Shown here piece by piece: positions 24,173-35,447 of a stretch of DNA of 64,000 bases (within the stretch, counting starts at the first letter, position 1; each line of letters starts with the position of its first letter). This DNA comes from Cannabis sativa (lineage: Eukaryota; Streptophyta; Magnoliopsida; Rosales; Cannabaceae): positions 17,388,160-17,452,159 of the forward strand of contig NC_083601.1 of NCBI RefSeq assembly GCF_029168945.1, written 5' to 3'. The notes beneath the pieces are model-generated. The model saw only the letters and a list, made by a program, of their open reading frames with translations, was not told where the DNA came from and searched no databases. The position numbers and the translations under genes were made by a program.

Positions 24173-25396
24173 TGAAATTCTGTATTTTAATATTTCCAGT
24201 TTAATTATTTAATTAAGTGATTAATTAAATGCGGAATAATGAAACTAGTACTGAAAACAGTTTTTCCGTAGTTACAGAATACAACTCTGTAACTCCAGAG
24301 AAACCCAGAAAAACAAACAGTGCATAAAAGTGAAAACACACAAGATTTTTGTACGTGGTTTCAAAAATCCTTTCAGATTGTTACTAGTCCACGGGGCCAC
24401 GCCCAGAGTTAAGATTCATTAGATCGGTATCAAAAATACAAAGTAATTGACTTATGCATAAATAGACTCCCTCTTATTGTATGCCGCAAGCTTGATGTAT
24501 TTCACCTACTAACCGAATCTTGATAAAACTCCAAGAGCTCGAACTCCCTTCGATCACCTTGAAGAGTGCTTGAATCCTCCTGATTCAAGACTTAAAGGCT
24601 ATCTCCCGAAAGCCTAAACAACCATCTTCCAAAGGTTGTGTGCTTGTATCATCCCGATGCAAGACTTCAAAAGCAATCTCCCGAAAGCTTGTAAACACCT
24701 TCTCTCAAAGGTTGTGTCCTTGTATCCTCCCGATGCAAGACTTCAAAAGCAATCTCTCGAAAGCTTGTAAACACCTTCTCCTGAAGGTTGCACTGTTGTT
24801 CTTCTTCGTTGTAGACTTGAATACAGACTCAAGACAATACAAACTACAAATAAACAGAGTAAGAGTCGAACAACTCTTCTCTACATAACAAAGACACTCT
24901 TTCCTTAAGGTATGAAAGTGAATGAAAGAGATACAAAACCTAGCTACTATAAGGTGTATTTATAATCAATATACACCTTATTGACAGCTTACACACGGTC
25001 TGAACCAGACCCCAGCCCACTAGAAACTTTCCTAAAATAATTCTTCAATTCAGTCCAGGAATTTCTGTTTCTGTACCTACAGAATCGTGGGCAGTAAGTA
25101 CAACTTTCCTTTTATGGAAAAGGAAATTTTAGCTCCGATTTTCTCTTCAAGAAATCTGATTAAAGAAAATGGGAAACTCACACAAGATCATAAAATACCA
25201 GCTGGTTAGATAAAAAAGAAATGAGTAACCAAACTTACCATTTTTACCTTTTTTCCAAAAATAGGAAAGCTAGACAACTTTCCTTCCAAGTTTGAATATA
25301 CAAAATAAGGAAACCATATTAATACATACCAGCTGAAATATACAATAAATAATAAAATATTTGTGTTAATTAAATATGCTAAAAATAGAATTAATA
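24173..25396 (-). repeat. Element F 3' LTR
   Basis: 1224 bp. The outer plus-strand edge is TGAAATTCTG; the inner edge has ATTAATA where the 5' LTR has ATTAACA, so the terminal TG is mutated on the minus strand. A 76-bp tandem repeat (24636-24787, with a diverged unit before it) and a TATA-containing inverted repeat (24950-24980) are shared with the 5' LTR. The purine tract GTGCCAAAGGGCGAGAT (25413-25397) abuts it. Confidence 0.92.
24562..24787. repeat. 76-bp tandem repeat in F 3' LTR
   Basis: Units begin at 24636 and 24712 (period 76), with a diverged unit from about 24562. Each carries GATGCAAGACTTCAAAAGC and CTTGTAAACACCTTCTC. The 5' LTR has the same array at about 34230-34459. Confidence 0.8.
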
Positions 25397-25793
25397 ATCT
25401 CGCCCTTTGGCACTTTGATTGACAAAACATTTTATTATGAGAAAACCTGCATCAAGTGTTGGAAACCAAAGCAAATAACTTCTTAAAGATAAAAGAGTAT
25501 AGAAAATACTCCCCCTGCATGAAAGCACTCTAACACATAAAACATAGAACTTTTTTTGGACGGAAAAGCTTACAAATCGAAACAAAGTAACTTTTTTAAA
25601 CAGAAAAGTGCTCAAACCACAAACAACCAACTCCCTTTAAAACCAAAGGTCCAGAGTTGTAAAAAATAATCCAAAAAATAATACTACTCCCCCTTTTTGT
25701 CTATCAAGGAGCCAAAGATAACAAAAAAACACAGACAAAGTCATAAGTTCAAGCATACATTAATAAAAAGCAATAGATAAAAAATTGAACCAC
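25397..25793 (-). other. Element F 3' untranslated region with repeated purine tracts
   Basis: Besides the polypurine tract next to the LTR (25397-25413), further minus-strand purine runs occur at about 25509-25516 (GGGGGAG) and 25684-25697 (AAAAAGGGGGAGTA). No coding sequence supported. Confidence 0.6.
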
Positions 25794-27483
25794 TTATTCA
25801 TCATCATTGGGTCGGAAGTATTTCATGATGCTGTCCATCTTCTTGAGAGGCAAAGCCTGACTTGTCTCCATTCTTCCCAAACGCAAATTGAATTCTGCCC
25901 TTTCTGTAGGAGCAGAAGTGGAAGCAGATGCAGTAGCAGGATCATTTGTAATACCAGGAGAAGCAAACCGAGCCTTTCTCTGAGCAGTTTTTCCTTGAGG
26001 AGGCTTCTCAGGTATTTTGAAAGTGGTTCCAACAGCAGGCATGTCAATTGATTCATTCTCAAGAATCAATTCCTCTTGATCAAATAAAATCTTATAGATT
26101 AAATGAGGAAATATAAGATTGAGCCTAGGTTTCTTCCCCTTTCTAAGAGAAATAATTTGCTCCCAAATCATGTCAGCCAAATCAATTTTAGCACCAATTG
26201 AAACTTTATACAAAAAGAAAGCAATTCGTTTGAAACATATACCGGATTGGAGCAAGGAAACCAATTGGATAGAGCAAACTTCATGAGAACAGCATGTTGA
26301 TAAGTGAGTTGAGACATATGCATGGTGTCAGAGAGTTCCACATCATTATCACCAGTGAGATACCCAAACACCTTTTGACGATAAAACTCCACATCAGTTG
26401 TCTCAATACCCATAGGCAGATTGAGAGCCTCAGCCACATCCTTCACAGTAAAGGAATACCAATGTCCTCTGACAAAAACTTTGCCAAACATAAAAGAGTC
26501 CTCATCGAGAAACTCATCTGTGATGTTAGCATAAAATTCCTTCACAATTCTATCCACATATCCATCAAAACCAATCAAAGTATCCACCCATTGTCTTTCT
26601 TTCAGCATGTTATAAACCCCAAAAGGCTTATGAGCAATGACATTAAAATTTTTCTCCACAGTAAAATTCCTATTCTCATAGAATTTCATACCTCTAGCAT
26701 GATCATTATAACAAAAATAATGAGAGTGGTGCTTGAAGTTTTCAAGAGAAATACCAGAGGGCCTCTTTCTTTTCTGAGGAAGAACAGGACTTGGAGAGAC
26801 AATGGGTCTTTTTCCTTTGTCTTTTTTTGGAACTGCAGCAGGTACATGAACTGGTTCTGTAGTGATAGGATCAACTTCAGGTTCTTCACTTTCAGATCTA
26901 GAGTCATCAACAGAAGGTTAATCTTTGGGCACAAATTCTTCACTTGAATCGGACAAGCCCTCTGAATCACGATCCTCCTCAGTTCCTTCTTCAGGTTCAA
27001 AACCGAAGATGAGACGGAAGGGGGATTCTCCTTGAGATTTTTAGCCTTTGAAGATGAAGACACCACTTTTTTCCCTTTGGAGACATTTTTGGGCAGAACC
27101 ACTTCGGGCTTTTGAGGAGTCGATACCTTGGACCTTGTTCGAGAACTCACCGCGGGCAAAGTCACTATCGCTTTCTCGACATTTGGAGCATCATTCAAAG
27201 AAGAAGACTTCGACATTGTGTGATCGGATGACTGAGATTCATCATGATCACCAAATCCAAGTGTTGGAGTAGCAATCGAAGAAGCAATGACTCGAGGAGA
27301 GGCGAGATTGAAGGTCGTTTTTCGAGCTTGGGTCTTCGACTTTCTGGCAGATTTCGTCGGAGCAGAAGACGAACTAGGAACTCCGGTCACTGGAGCAGGC
27401 GGCGTAGGTGGGGTGATCGGAGATACAAAAGCAGAGCCACGAGAGAGCTTCTTGGACGGTTGAGCATTCTTTGTTTTTGCCAT
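25794..27483 (-). pseudogene. Element F additional ORF after pol (PF20167-like)
   Basis: Sense to F, starting at the ATG at 27483 (MAKTKNAQPSKK). The N-terminal ~170 residues are Ser/Thr/Pro/Lys-rich and look disordered. After frameshifts (about 27000 and 26690) comes a folded-looking segment with ERQWVDTLIGFDGYVDRIVKEFY, then FVRGHWYSFTVKDVAEALNLP, typical of the 'putative plant transposon protein' family (PF20167). A further frameshift near 26200 leads to ADMIWEQIISLRKGKKPRLNLIFPHL and a C-terminus ending at the stop at 25794. I see no signal peptide or membrane segment, so I do not call it env-like. SIRE-lineage copias commonly carry an extra ORF here; its role is unknown. Confidence 0.72.
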
Positions 27484-28921
27484 TTCTCTTTGAAACCCTA
27501 GAACACAAACACACTCTCACACTTGAAAAAGATTAGACTTTTGAGAAAAAATAAAAAGAGAAGAGAGAGTGGTGATCGTGGGTGAGTGGGTAGTTGAGAA
27601 TATATAACACTTTGATTTTAATTACCCAAAATCAGAAAAAATAAAACAAAAAAGGAAAGTAACTTCCTTACCTTAGACACCACGTGTGGAGAGGAAAGAG
27701 GGAAACAAAAAAGATTTTTCAAAAATTGGTCAAGGTTTCCTTAAATGGAAAAAGTAAACAAAATATCCCCACAAAATCTAAGAATTAAACGCCCTGCCAA
27801 AACCAAAATTGCCACCAAAAAGGAAACCACAAAATAATTAAATAATTAAAAACAAGTTTCCTAAAGCACCACAAAAATAAGACCAAATCTCCAAAAATAA
27901 AGGAAACACAATAGATAGAATGCAATTAAAACATGTTTCCAATAAATAAAAGAAAAATATTGTTAGAGAATCGAAAATTATGCCCCCCTTTTTCTTTAAT
28001 TTTTTCAAAATATGCCCCCCAAAATAATGTGCAAAGAACGAACAAGAGAGCACATAGAGATACATAAAAACCAATCAACACTAGAGAGGAAAAAAAAATA
28101 GTGCCTAAGAAAATAATGAAACATAACAAGAAAAATAACAAGAATTTTTAAGAAAGTTCAATTGACAGAATCGTTCACAATTTTTTTTTTATTTAAAAGA
28201 CAGAAAAATAACCTTGATATTTTTACAACTAAAATTCACAATGTCTGGTTGTCTTTCTCCCTGATGAAAAAATCAAACTCATAAGAATAGTCAGAAATTA
28301 TTTTATCGAAATAATGAAGGAGTAGAATGAGGTCATACCGGTTACACAGGAAAAAAATTGACTCAGTCACCAAGAATATTAAAGCAAATCAACCAGTATG
28401 TAACAAATTTATAACACCATTTTCGAGGATATGAAATTTTTTTACCACAAACTGTGTCAAGCATAAGTGTGTGAAAGTGTAAGCAGGGAACATTGCCTAA
28501 TTTGTCAAAAAGACTTTTTTGATAAATTGTAACCATAGGAGACACTTTCACACTACCTCAACGGTAGCCCTTTTTAATGGTAGCGTATCTTCTGCATAAC
28601 TCCTAATTACATAGTTCCAACTTACTCAGAGACGACTTTCACACATTGAGATAGGTAGCTCTATTCAGCCAATGGAGCTTGAACACACATTTTTTAAACA
28701 TTATTATTCGAAAATGGTAGCTTACATAACACTGTTTGATGAACCTGAATATTCTTGGGAGGAGTGAACAATTTTCCTGAACAAAAACCTGTATGACAGC
28801 ATAACATTACGAACATTAGCAATAAAATAATGACTGTAATTCTTATAAGTTTGAGATTTTCTTCTAGGACAAAGACAAGGACAAGACATTATGAACTCTA
28901 AGTCAACTCAAATATCAAGGA
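27484..28921 (-). other. Element F intergenic region between pol and additional ORF
   Basis: No supported coding sequence over 1.4 kb. It contains two CCCCCC/GGGGGG purine runs on the minus strand at about 27981-28022 (ATGCCCCCC on the plus strand, twice, 34 bp apart). It may hold the leader or promoter for the additional ORF; no clear element was seen. Confidence 0.4.
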
Positions 28922-30370
28922 TCAAGAAGAACAAAAACATAAAATAGTACAAACCCCTAAGGATTTCCTTAGAGAAATAAAACGGACCGAGTCAAGAGCT
29001 TTAGTAAAAATATCTGCTATTTGCTTGCTAGTTTCAACATATTCTAAGACAAGAGTTTTATTTTCCACAAGCTCTCTAATAAAGTGATGACGGATGTCTA
29101 TGTGCTTTGTGCGTGAGTGTTGAACAGGATTCTTAGAAATGTTTGTAGCACTAGTATTATCACAGAAAATGGTTAAAGTTTTCAAATCAAACCCATAATC
29201 TGCCATCATTTATTTCATCCATAACAATTGGTTACAACAACTACCCGCAGCAATGTACTCAGCCTCAGCTGTGGACAGAGACATTGAGTTTTGCTTCTTA
29301 CTATGCCATGAAACAAGATTGTTTCCAAGATAGAAACATCCACCACTAGTACTTTTTCTATCATCTGCATTACCTGCCCAATCAGCATCACTAAAGCAAA
29401 CAAGGTTAGAGTTAGTGTCTTTAGAAAACCAAATCCCAAAATCAATAGTGCTATTTACATAGCGAATAATTCTTTTCACAGCAGAAAGATGAGATTCCAT
29501 GGGATTTCCCTAATATCGTGCACAAACACCAACACTATAACAAATGTCAGGACGACTAGCAGTGAGATAAAGCAAACTACCTATCATACTTCGATACAAA
29601 GTTTGATCTACCTTTACTCCTTGTTCATCTTTTCTTAATTTCAAAGTTGTGCTCATGGGAGTGTTGGTATGTTTGGCTTTCTCAAGACCAAACTTTTTCA
29701 CCAAGTTCTTTGGATACTTGCTTTGAGTGACAAAAGTTCCCTCATCTGATTGGTTCACTTGAAGACCGAGAAAATAAGTGAGTTCACCTACCATGCTCAT
29801 TTCAAACTCCTTTTGCATTTGAGAAACAAAAACCGACACTTCAGAGTTAGAAGTAGAAACAAACAAAATATCATCAACATATATTTGAGCAACAATTACA
29901 TCAGAATTAATGTTTTTGATGAAAACTGTTTTATCAACATTTTCCTCTCTTGTAATCATGAGAAAGCAAAAATTCAGTTAGACGCTCATACCAAGCACGT
30001 GGTGCTTGTTTTAGACCATACAAAGCTTTGTCTAACTTATAGACATGATCAGGAAAATGAGGATCCTCAAACCCTTTAGGTTGTTCAACATACACCTCTT
30101 CTTTCAACAGCCCATTCAAAAAGGCAGATTTGACATCCATTTGATACAATTTAATACCAAGAATGCAAGCTATGTAAAGAAGTAATATGATCGATTCTAG
30201 TCTAGCTACTGGAGCAAATGTTTCATCAAAGTCAATACCCTCAACTTGAGTGTATCCTTGGGTAACCAACCTTGCCTTGTTCCGAATGATAGTGCCAAAC
30301 TCATCACTCTTATTTTTGAAGATCCACTTGGTTCCAATGATGTTCAGAAACGGTGGTCTTGGAATCATTT
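28922..30370 (-). pseudogene. pol: Element F reverse transcriptase and RNase H
   Basis: On the minus strand from 30368: the copia RT motifs [61 protein letters not shown]. After a frameshift near 29950 follow the active site YVDDILFV (29959-29510 segment), ELTYFLGLQV and PMSTTLKLRK. A stop at 29510 precedes the RNase H segment (CFSDADWAGNADDRKSTSG, STAEAEYIAA), then a stop at 29210-29212, and finally IFCDNTSATNISKNPVQHSRTKHID to 28922. All expected domains are present in order, but at least three lesions prevent translation of one polypeptide. Confidence 0.93.
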
Positions 30371-30673
30371 TCTAGACTTTGTTTCGAACAAATTGATGTA
30401 GCTCATCCTGCATAGCAAGAAACCAATCTTCATCCATTAATGCTTCTTTTACTGATTTTGGTTCTAAAGAAGAAATAAAACATAAGAATTGAATTATATT
30501 AGCATATTTTCTTCTTGTAACCATGCTCTCATCCAAGTTTCCAAGGATGAGATCTGAAGGATGATTCTTTTTAACCTTGGAGGATGGTTCCCTCTGTATT
30601 GGATCAGTGATTGAATTTGAATATTGCTCGGATTCTTTTGTTGTTGAGATTTCTGTAGCAACAGATTCCTACA

Positions 30674-32107
30674 CTATAGCCTTGAATACTGCTTCTGTAG
30701 CTCCGTCAGGTTCCTTTTCCTCAGCAGCAGGCTTTTCAAGCAGGTCTTCAATCTGTTCTTCTGTAGAAAACTCATAACAGTTTGGGTTCTCATGTTATAC
30801 ACACGATATGCCCTACTATTTGTGGAATATCCTAAGAAAACACCTTCATCACTTTTAGCATCAAATTTACCAATGTAATCACGATCTCTTAAAATATAAC
30901 AAACACATCCAAACACATGAAAGTGACTTACATTTGGTTTCTTACCTTTCCAGATTTCATATGGTGTTTTGTGAGTACCTGGACGTAAGAATACTCTGTT
31001 GATGGTATAGCAAGCAGTGTTTATAGCTTCGGCCCAAAGACGCCTCGTAAGCTTCTTGCTATTCAACATTACTCTAGCCCTGTTAGAGTACGGTTCTTTC
31101 TTTCAACCACTCCATTTTGTTCAGGAGTTTTAGGAGCAGAAAATTCATGAGAAATACCGTTAGCTTTACAAAATTCATCATATATAGTATTTTCAAATTC
31201 ATTTCCATGATCACTTATAATCCTAACAATTTTCCCAATGTTACAATCTTTTTCAACTCTTAATTTCAAACACAAGGATTTGAAAGCTTCAAAAGTATCA
31301 GATTTTTCTCTCAGAAAATCCACCCATGAAAATCGAGAAAAATCATCAACACACACAAAAATATACCTCTTACCATTCAAGCTTTAAACCTGGATTGGAC
31401 CCATTAAATCCATGTGCATGAGTTTGAGAACTCTAGAAGTATTCACATCAGGGACACTCTTGTGAGAAATTTTCAGTTGCTTACCAAGCTGACATGGTCC
31501 ACATTTTCCCTAAAGACTCCTTACCTAATTTAGGTAATCCTTGAACAATCCCTGCAACAGACAATCTCCTCAGATTTTTAAAATGAATATGACCAAGTTT
31601 TTCATGCCAAAGATCAATAACATTTTCAATGACAGAATGACAAGTAGCATACGTAGTGAGAGTATAACAATTATCACTAGATCTCAGCCCTTGTAAGACA
31701 ATTTCATCAAGAATATTATATACATAGCAATGATTACTATCAAAGCTCACAGTATAACCCTGATCACAAATCTGACTAATGCTAAGAAGCTTAGCTTTTA
31801 GTCCATCAACCAACATGACATTCTTTAGTTTAAGAAGCCCTTCGAACTTGAGAGTTCCCATCCTTATGACTTTTCCAACAAGGTCGTTACCAAATGTAAC
31901 TTCTCCACAGTGCATTGGTCTAATGTTCACAAGATATTCTTTTTCACCTGTCATGTGTCTAGAACAACGACTATCAAAGTACCACATGTTACTAGCAATA
32001 GTATTAAAACAAGAAGAACTTACTAAGCATTTGTTTTTGACAACCCATTTTTGTTTTTGTGAAACATGTTTATTTCCAAGATAATTAGATTTAAACATGT
32101 TTTGCAT
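30674..32107 (-). pseudogene. pol: Element F protease and integrase
   Basis: From 32107 on the minus strand. The protease site reads Asp-Ser-Arg where Asp-Ser-Gly is expected (WYFDSRCSRHMTG), so the catalytic motif is lost. The GAG-pre-integrase motif LWHEKLGHIHFKNL follows. A frameshift at about 31505 and a stop at 31384-31386 separate it from the integrase core (31380-31069): FVCVDDFSRFSWVDFL, ISDHGNEFEN, PEQNGVVERKNRT. After another frameshift at 31069 comes LWAEAINTACYTINRV ... FHVFGCVCYI. Integrase catalytic residues are intact where visible. Confidence 0.9.
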
Positions 32108-32149
32108 GGTTATGCACTTAGGTCGAATGTGACCTTTTATTCCACAAAA

Positions 32150-33766
32150 ATGGAAAATAGGAATGAAACGTCTTCCATTCCCTTTGAAATTGTCAAACTT
32201 ACCGTGCTACTTCTTTTTTGTAACAGCGAAGTGTTTTGCTGTAGAGATAGAAACCTGCGAGGTAGAAACAGTTCTTCCAGAAACAAAACTATTAGATTTA
32301 ACAAAAGTGGTATTGGAATCAGATTGATTAGAAACATAACCCAGACCAGCATGATTAGTTTGGCCAGATTTTTGAATTTTTTCAAAAATGGTGGAACCTG
32401 GATTTAGCATTTTTAACATTCTTTTTAATGTTTTCAAGTTCCTTGGTTAAAGAAATAATTTTAGACTCTTTTAAAGACAATTCAGATTCACAACATTTAA
32501 GTTTATCTTCCAACTCATTAATGTTGTTACACAAGATTTTATTATCTTTAACCAGGGAACGATTTTCAGCACATGTTTCCAACCACTTACCAAACATTAC
32601 CTTGTAAGATTCAGCCATAGAGTTCTCATCAATTTCTGACTCATCGGATTCGGATCTAGATTCTTCCTTGCAGTCATCGATCAAGATATTATTCATGCAA
32701 ATGGTCTTTCCTTTTCCCTACAAATTTCTTAACAAAACACTTGTTAGAGCTACCTTTTCTTTATCATCTTCACTACTCTCAGAATCATCACTCCAAGTAA
32801 TATTTAATCCCTTTTTATTTTTCTTTAAGGTATTGGCACATTCGGAGTGAGTGTGACCAAATCCTTCACACTCTCTGCATTTAATACCTTTTTTAATGTT
32901 AGATGCAAAAGGTTTAGAGGGATTATTACCTGAAATGTTACCTTTTGAGCTCTTTGAAAAGTTCTTTTTATTTCCAACAGATTTCATGTATTTTTGGAAT
33001 TTTTTTGCCAATAGAACCATTTCATCATCATTTTCATCATCAGAAATAATATTTTCAGAAGCATTAAAGGAAATACATTTACTTTTCTCATTCGAGAGAC
33101 TTTGCTTACTCTTTTTCTTGATCTGTTGATTCAACTCAAAAGTTCTTAAAGACCCCATGAGTTCCTCAACCTTCATTTTGCCAAAGTCTTTTGCCTCTTC
33201 CATTGCAAGCAATTTTGTGTAAAACCTGTCAGGAAGCACTCGAACAATTTTCCGAACCAATACAGATTCATCAAAATTTTTTTTCCAAGGAAAAAAAAAG
33301 CATTAGAAATATCAGATAATCTTTCATAAAAATCAGTTAAAGTTTCAGTTTTTGACATTCTCAATTCATCAAATCTCGTTTGTAACATGGTAAATCGTGA
33401 TCTTTTTACATCAGCGGTACCTTCAAATTGAATTTGAAGGATTTCCCACGCTTTCTTTGCAGATTCACAAGATGAGATTAATTTAATAAAGCCTTCACCA
33501 ACACCATTAAAAATATCATGTAAAGCCTTATTATTATAACAAGACAATTTTTCATCTTCAGTAGTCCAACTGAGTTCCGGTTTTACCTTAGTATTACCTT
33601 TTTCATCATTTTCAGTAGGTTGACACCAGCCTGTAACTATAGCTCTCCATGTCTTCTCATCTTGCGATTTGATGAATGCTCTCATCTTGACCTTCCAATA
33701 AGGATAATTCGACTCATTCAATAGAGGTGGTCCAGAGATAGAGCTTCCTTCTGCAAACAAAGACAT
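32150..33766 (-). pseudogene. gag: Element F gag
   Basis: ATG at 33766 (MSLFAEGSS). An N-terminal copia-gag segment (NESNYPYWKVKMRAFI) and a UBN2-type capsid region (AWEILQIQFEG, LTDFYERLSDISN) run to about 33300. There a frameshift in facing poly-A/poly-T runs (33280-33300) breaks the frame, and the capsid resumes (KIVRVLPDRFYTKLLAMEE) to 32718 with a CCHC knuckle, CRECEGFGHTHSEC (about 32865-32885). A coiled-coil segment (ELEDKLKCCESELSLKESK, 32696-32382) follows. A second knuckle near 32110-32150 (HFCGIKGHIRPKC) has lost its first Cys. Non-functional as written. Confidence 0.88.
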
Positions 33767-33821
33767 CTCACACAGAACAAATTTAACGGAATAACCTCAA
33801 GATCTCACTAAGAATTTAGTG

Positions 33822-33839
33822 ACTTGCTCTGATAGCAAT
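33822..33839 (-). other. Element F primer binding site
   Basis: Directly inside the 5' LTR the minus strand reads TTGCTATCAGAGCAAGTC, a variant of the TGGTATCAGAGC initiator-Met tRNA primer site usual in plant copia elements. Confidence 0.75.
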
Positions 33840-35061
33840 TGAAATTCCGTATTTTAATATTCCTAGTTTAATTATTTAATTAAGTGATTAATTAAATACG
33901 GAATAATGAAACTGGTACTCAAAACAGTTTTTCCGAGGTTACAGAATACAACTCTGTAACTCAAGAGAAACCCTGAAAAAAAACAGTGAATAAAAGTAAA
34001 AACACACAAGATTTTTGTACGTGGTTTCAACAATCCTTTCAGATTGTTACTAGTCCACGAGGCCACACCCAGAGATAAGATTCATTAGATCGGTATCAAA
34101 AATACAAAGTAATTGACTTATGCATAAATAGACTCCCTCTTATTGTATGCCGCAAGCTTGATGTATTTCACCTACTAACCGAATCTTGATAAAACTCCAA
34201 GAGCTCGAACTACCTTCGATCACCTTGAAGAGTGCTTGAATCCTCCCGATTCAAGACTTAAAGGCTATCTCCCAAAAGCCTAAACAACCATCTCCCGAAG
34301 GTTGTGTGCTTGTATCATCCCGATGCAAGACTTCAAAAGCAATCTCCTGAAAGCTTGTAAACACCTTCTCCCGAAGGTTGTGTGCTTGTATCCTCCCGAT
34401 GCAAGACTTCAAAAGCAATCTCCCGAAAGCTTGTAAACACCTTCTCCCGAAGGTTGCACTGTTGTTCTTCTTCGTTGAAGACTTGAATACAGACTCAAGC
34501 CAATACAAACTAAAAATAAACAGAGTAAGAGTCGAACAACTCTTCTTTACATAACAAAGAAACTCTTTCCTTAAGGTATGAAAGTGAATGAAATAGATAC
34601 AAAACCTAGCTGCTATAAGGTGTATTTATAATCAATATACACCTTATTAACAGCTTACACACGGTCTGAACCAAACCCCAGCCCACTAGAAACTTCCCTA
34701 AATTAATTCTTCAATTCAGTCCAGGAATTTCTGTTTCTGTACCTAAAGAATCGTGGGCAGTAAGTACAACTTTCCTTTTATAGAAAAGGAAAGTTTAGCT
34801 CTACTTTTCTCTTCAAGAAATCTGATCTAAGAAAATGGGAAACTCACACAAGATCAGAAAATACCAACTAGTTAGATAAAAAAGAAATGAGCAACCAAAC
34901 ATACCATTTTTACCTTTTTCCAAAAATAGGAAAGCTAGACAACTTTCCTTCTAAGTTTGAATACACAAAATAAGGAAACCATATTAATACATATCAGTCG
35001 AAATATACAATAAATAATAAAATATTTTTGTCAATTAAATATGCCAAAAATGGAATTAACA
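33840..35061 (-). repeat. Element F 5' LTR
   Basis: 1222 bp; on the minus strand TGTTAATTCC ... CGGAATTTCA. It carries the 76-bp tandem array (about 34230-34459) and an inverted repeat TAAGGTGTAT/ATACACCTTA (34616-34646) enclosing the TATA box. Scattered differences from the 3' LTR indicate an older insertion than B or D. Confidence 0.92.
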
Positions 35062-35066
35062 ATTTC

Positions 35067-35447
35067 ATTTCCACATATACATTTAGATATTCTAAAATAA
35101 ATTATGTTATAACACAATCATACCATAAAATAATTTTGGACCCCAAACCCAGTTCGGGTCCAAAATACCAGTTTTGACTAAACATTGCTAACTTCTCAAA
35201 AATCACCTATAATATAAACATACTATATAATAATATAGTCCATTAGTACGATAAATATAAAAATTATGGTTTAACCCTTCCCAGGTCAAAATTACAAAAA
35301 TACCCTTAACTCATAAACAGAGTCTTAAATGCGATAATTCTTAAATAATCTCATATAATTAATTATATAATAATATAATTATTCAATTATAGTTAATTCC
35401 TTCTAACTATGATTGCTAATCTATTTTACTAATCTCAGAGTATTACA
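35067..35447 (-). repeat. Element E 5' LTR, outer start
   Basis: On the minus strand it begins TGTAATACTC at 35447. The first ~86 bp match the 3' LTR start at 6930-7015. It ends at the target duplication of F. No gene. Confidence 0.85.

Larger units (their letters stand above)
24173..35061 (-). mobile_element. Element F: SIRE/Maximus-like Ty1-copia retrotransposon
   Basis: Flanked by a perfect target duplication ATTTC (24168-24172 and 35062-35066). On the minus strand: 5' LTR (35061-33840), primer site, gag (from 33766), protease-integrase, RT-RNase H (to 28922), about 1.4 kb of non-coding DNA, an additional ORF (27483-25794), a purine tract and the 3' LTR (25396-24173). The length (10.9 kb), the extra ORF after pol and the gag with UBN2-type and zinc-knuckle regions fit the SIRE/Maximus lineage. 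Frameshifts and stops throughout make it non-autonomous now. Confidence 0.93.
6930..35447 (-). mobile_element. Element E: chromovirus (Tekay/Del-like) Ty3-gypsy, host of nested insertions
   Basis: Reading on the minus strand, the element starts TGTAATACTC at 35447 and has a very long 5' LTR (35447 down to 11326), a primer site, gag, protease, RT, integrase with a chromodomain-like end, a purine tract and the start of its 3' LTR (7015-6930). The two LTR starts (35447-35362 and 7015-6930) align closely. Four later insertions split the 5' LTR, and element C splits the 3' LTR. The rest of the 3' LTR lies left of the window. The right-hand target duplication should be ATTTA (35448-35452). Confidence 0.85.

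Noticed and set aside
26294..26947. Plus-strand 217-codon ORF
   Set aside because: It is the exact antisense of the F additional ORF, low-complexity in codon use, with no recognisable domain.
25794..27483. Envelope-like gene in F
   Set aside because: SIRE elements are sometimes said to have env-like ORFs, but no signal peptide, membrane segment or glycoprotein feature is visible; the match is to a plant transposon-protein domain.
32066..32407. Plus-strand ORF opposite F gag/protease
   Set aside because: Shadow of the minus-strand copia frame, no motif.
34251..34508. Minus-strand 85-codon ORF
   Set aside because: Translation of the 76-bp tandem repeat in the F LTR; repetitive by construction, no coding support.
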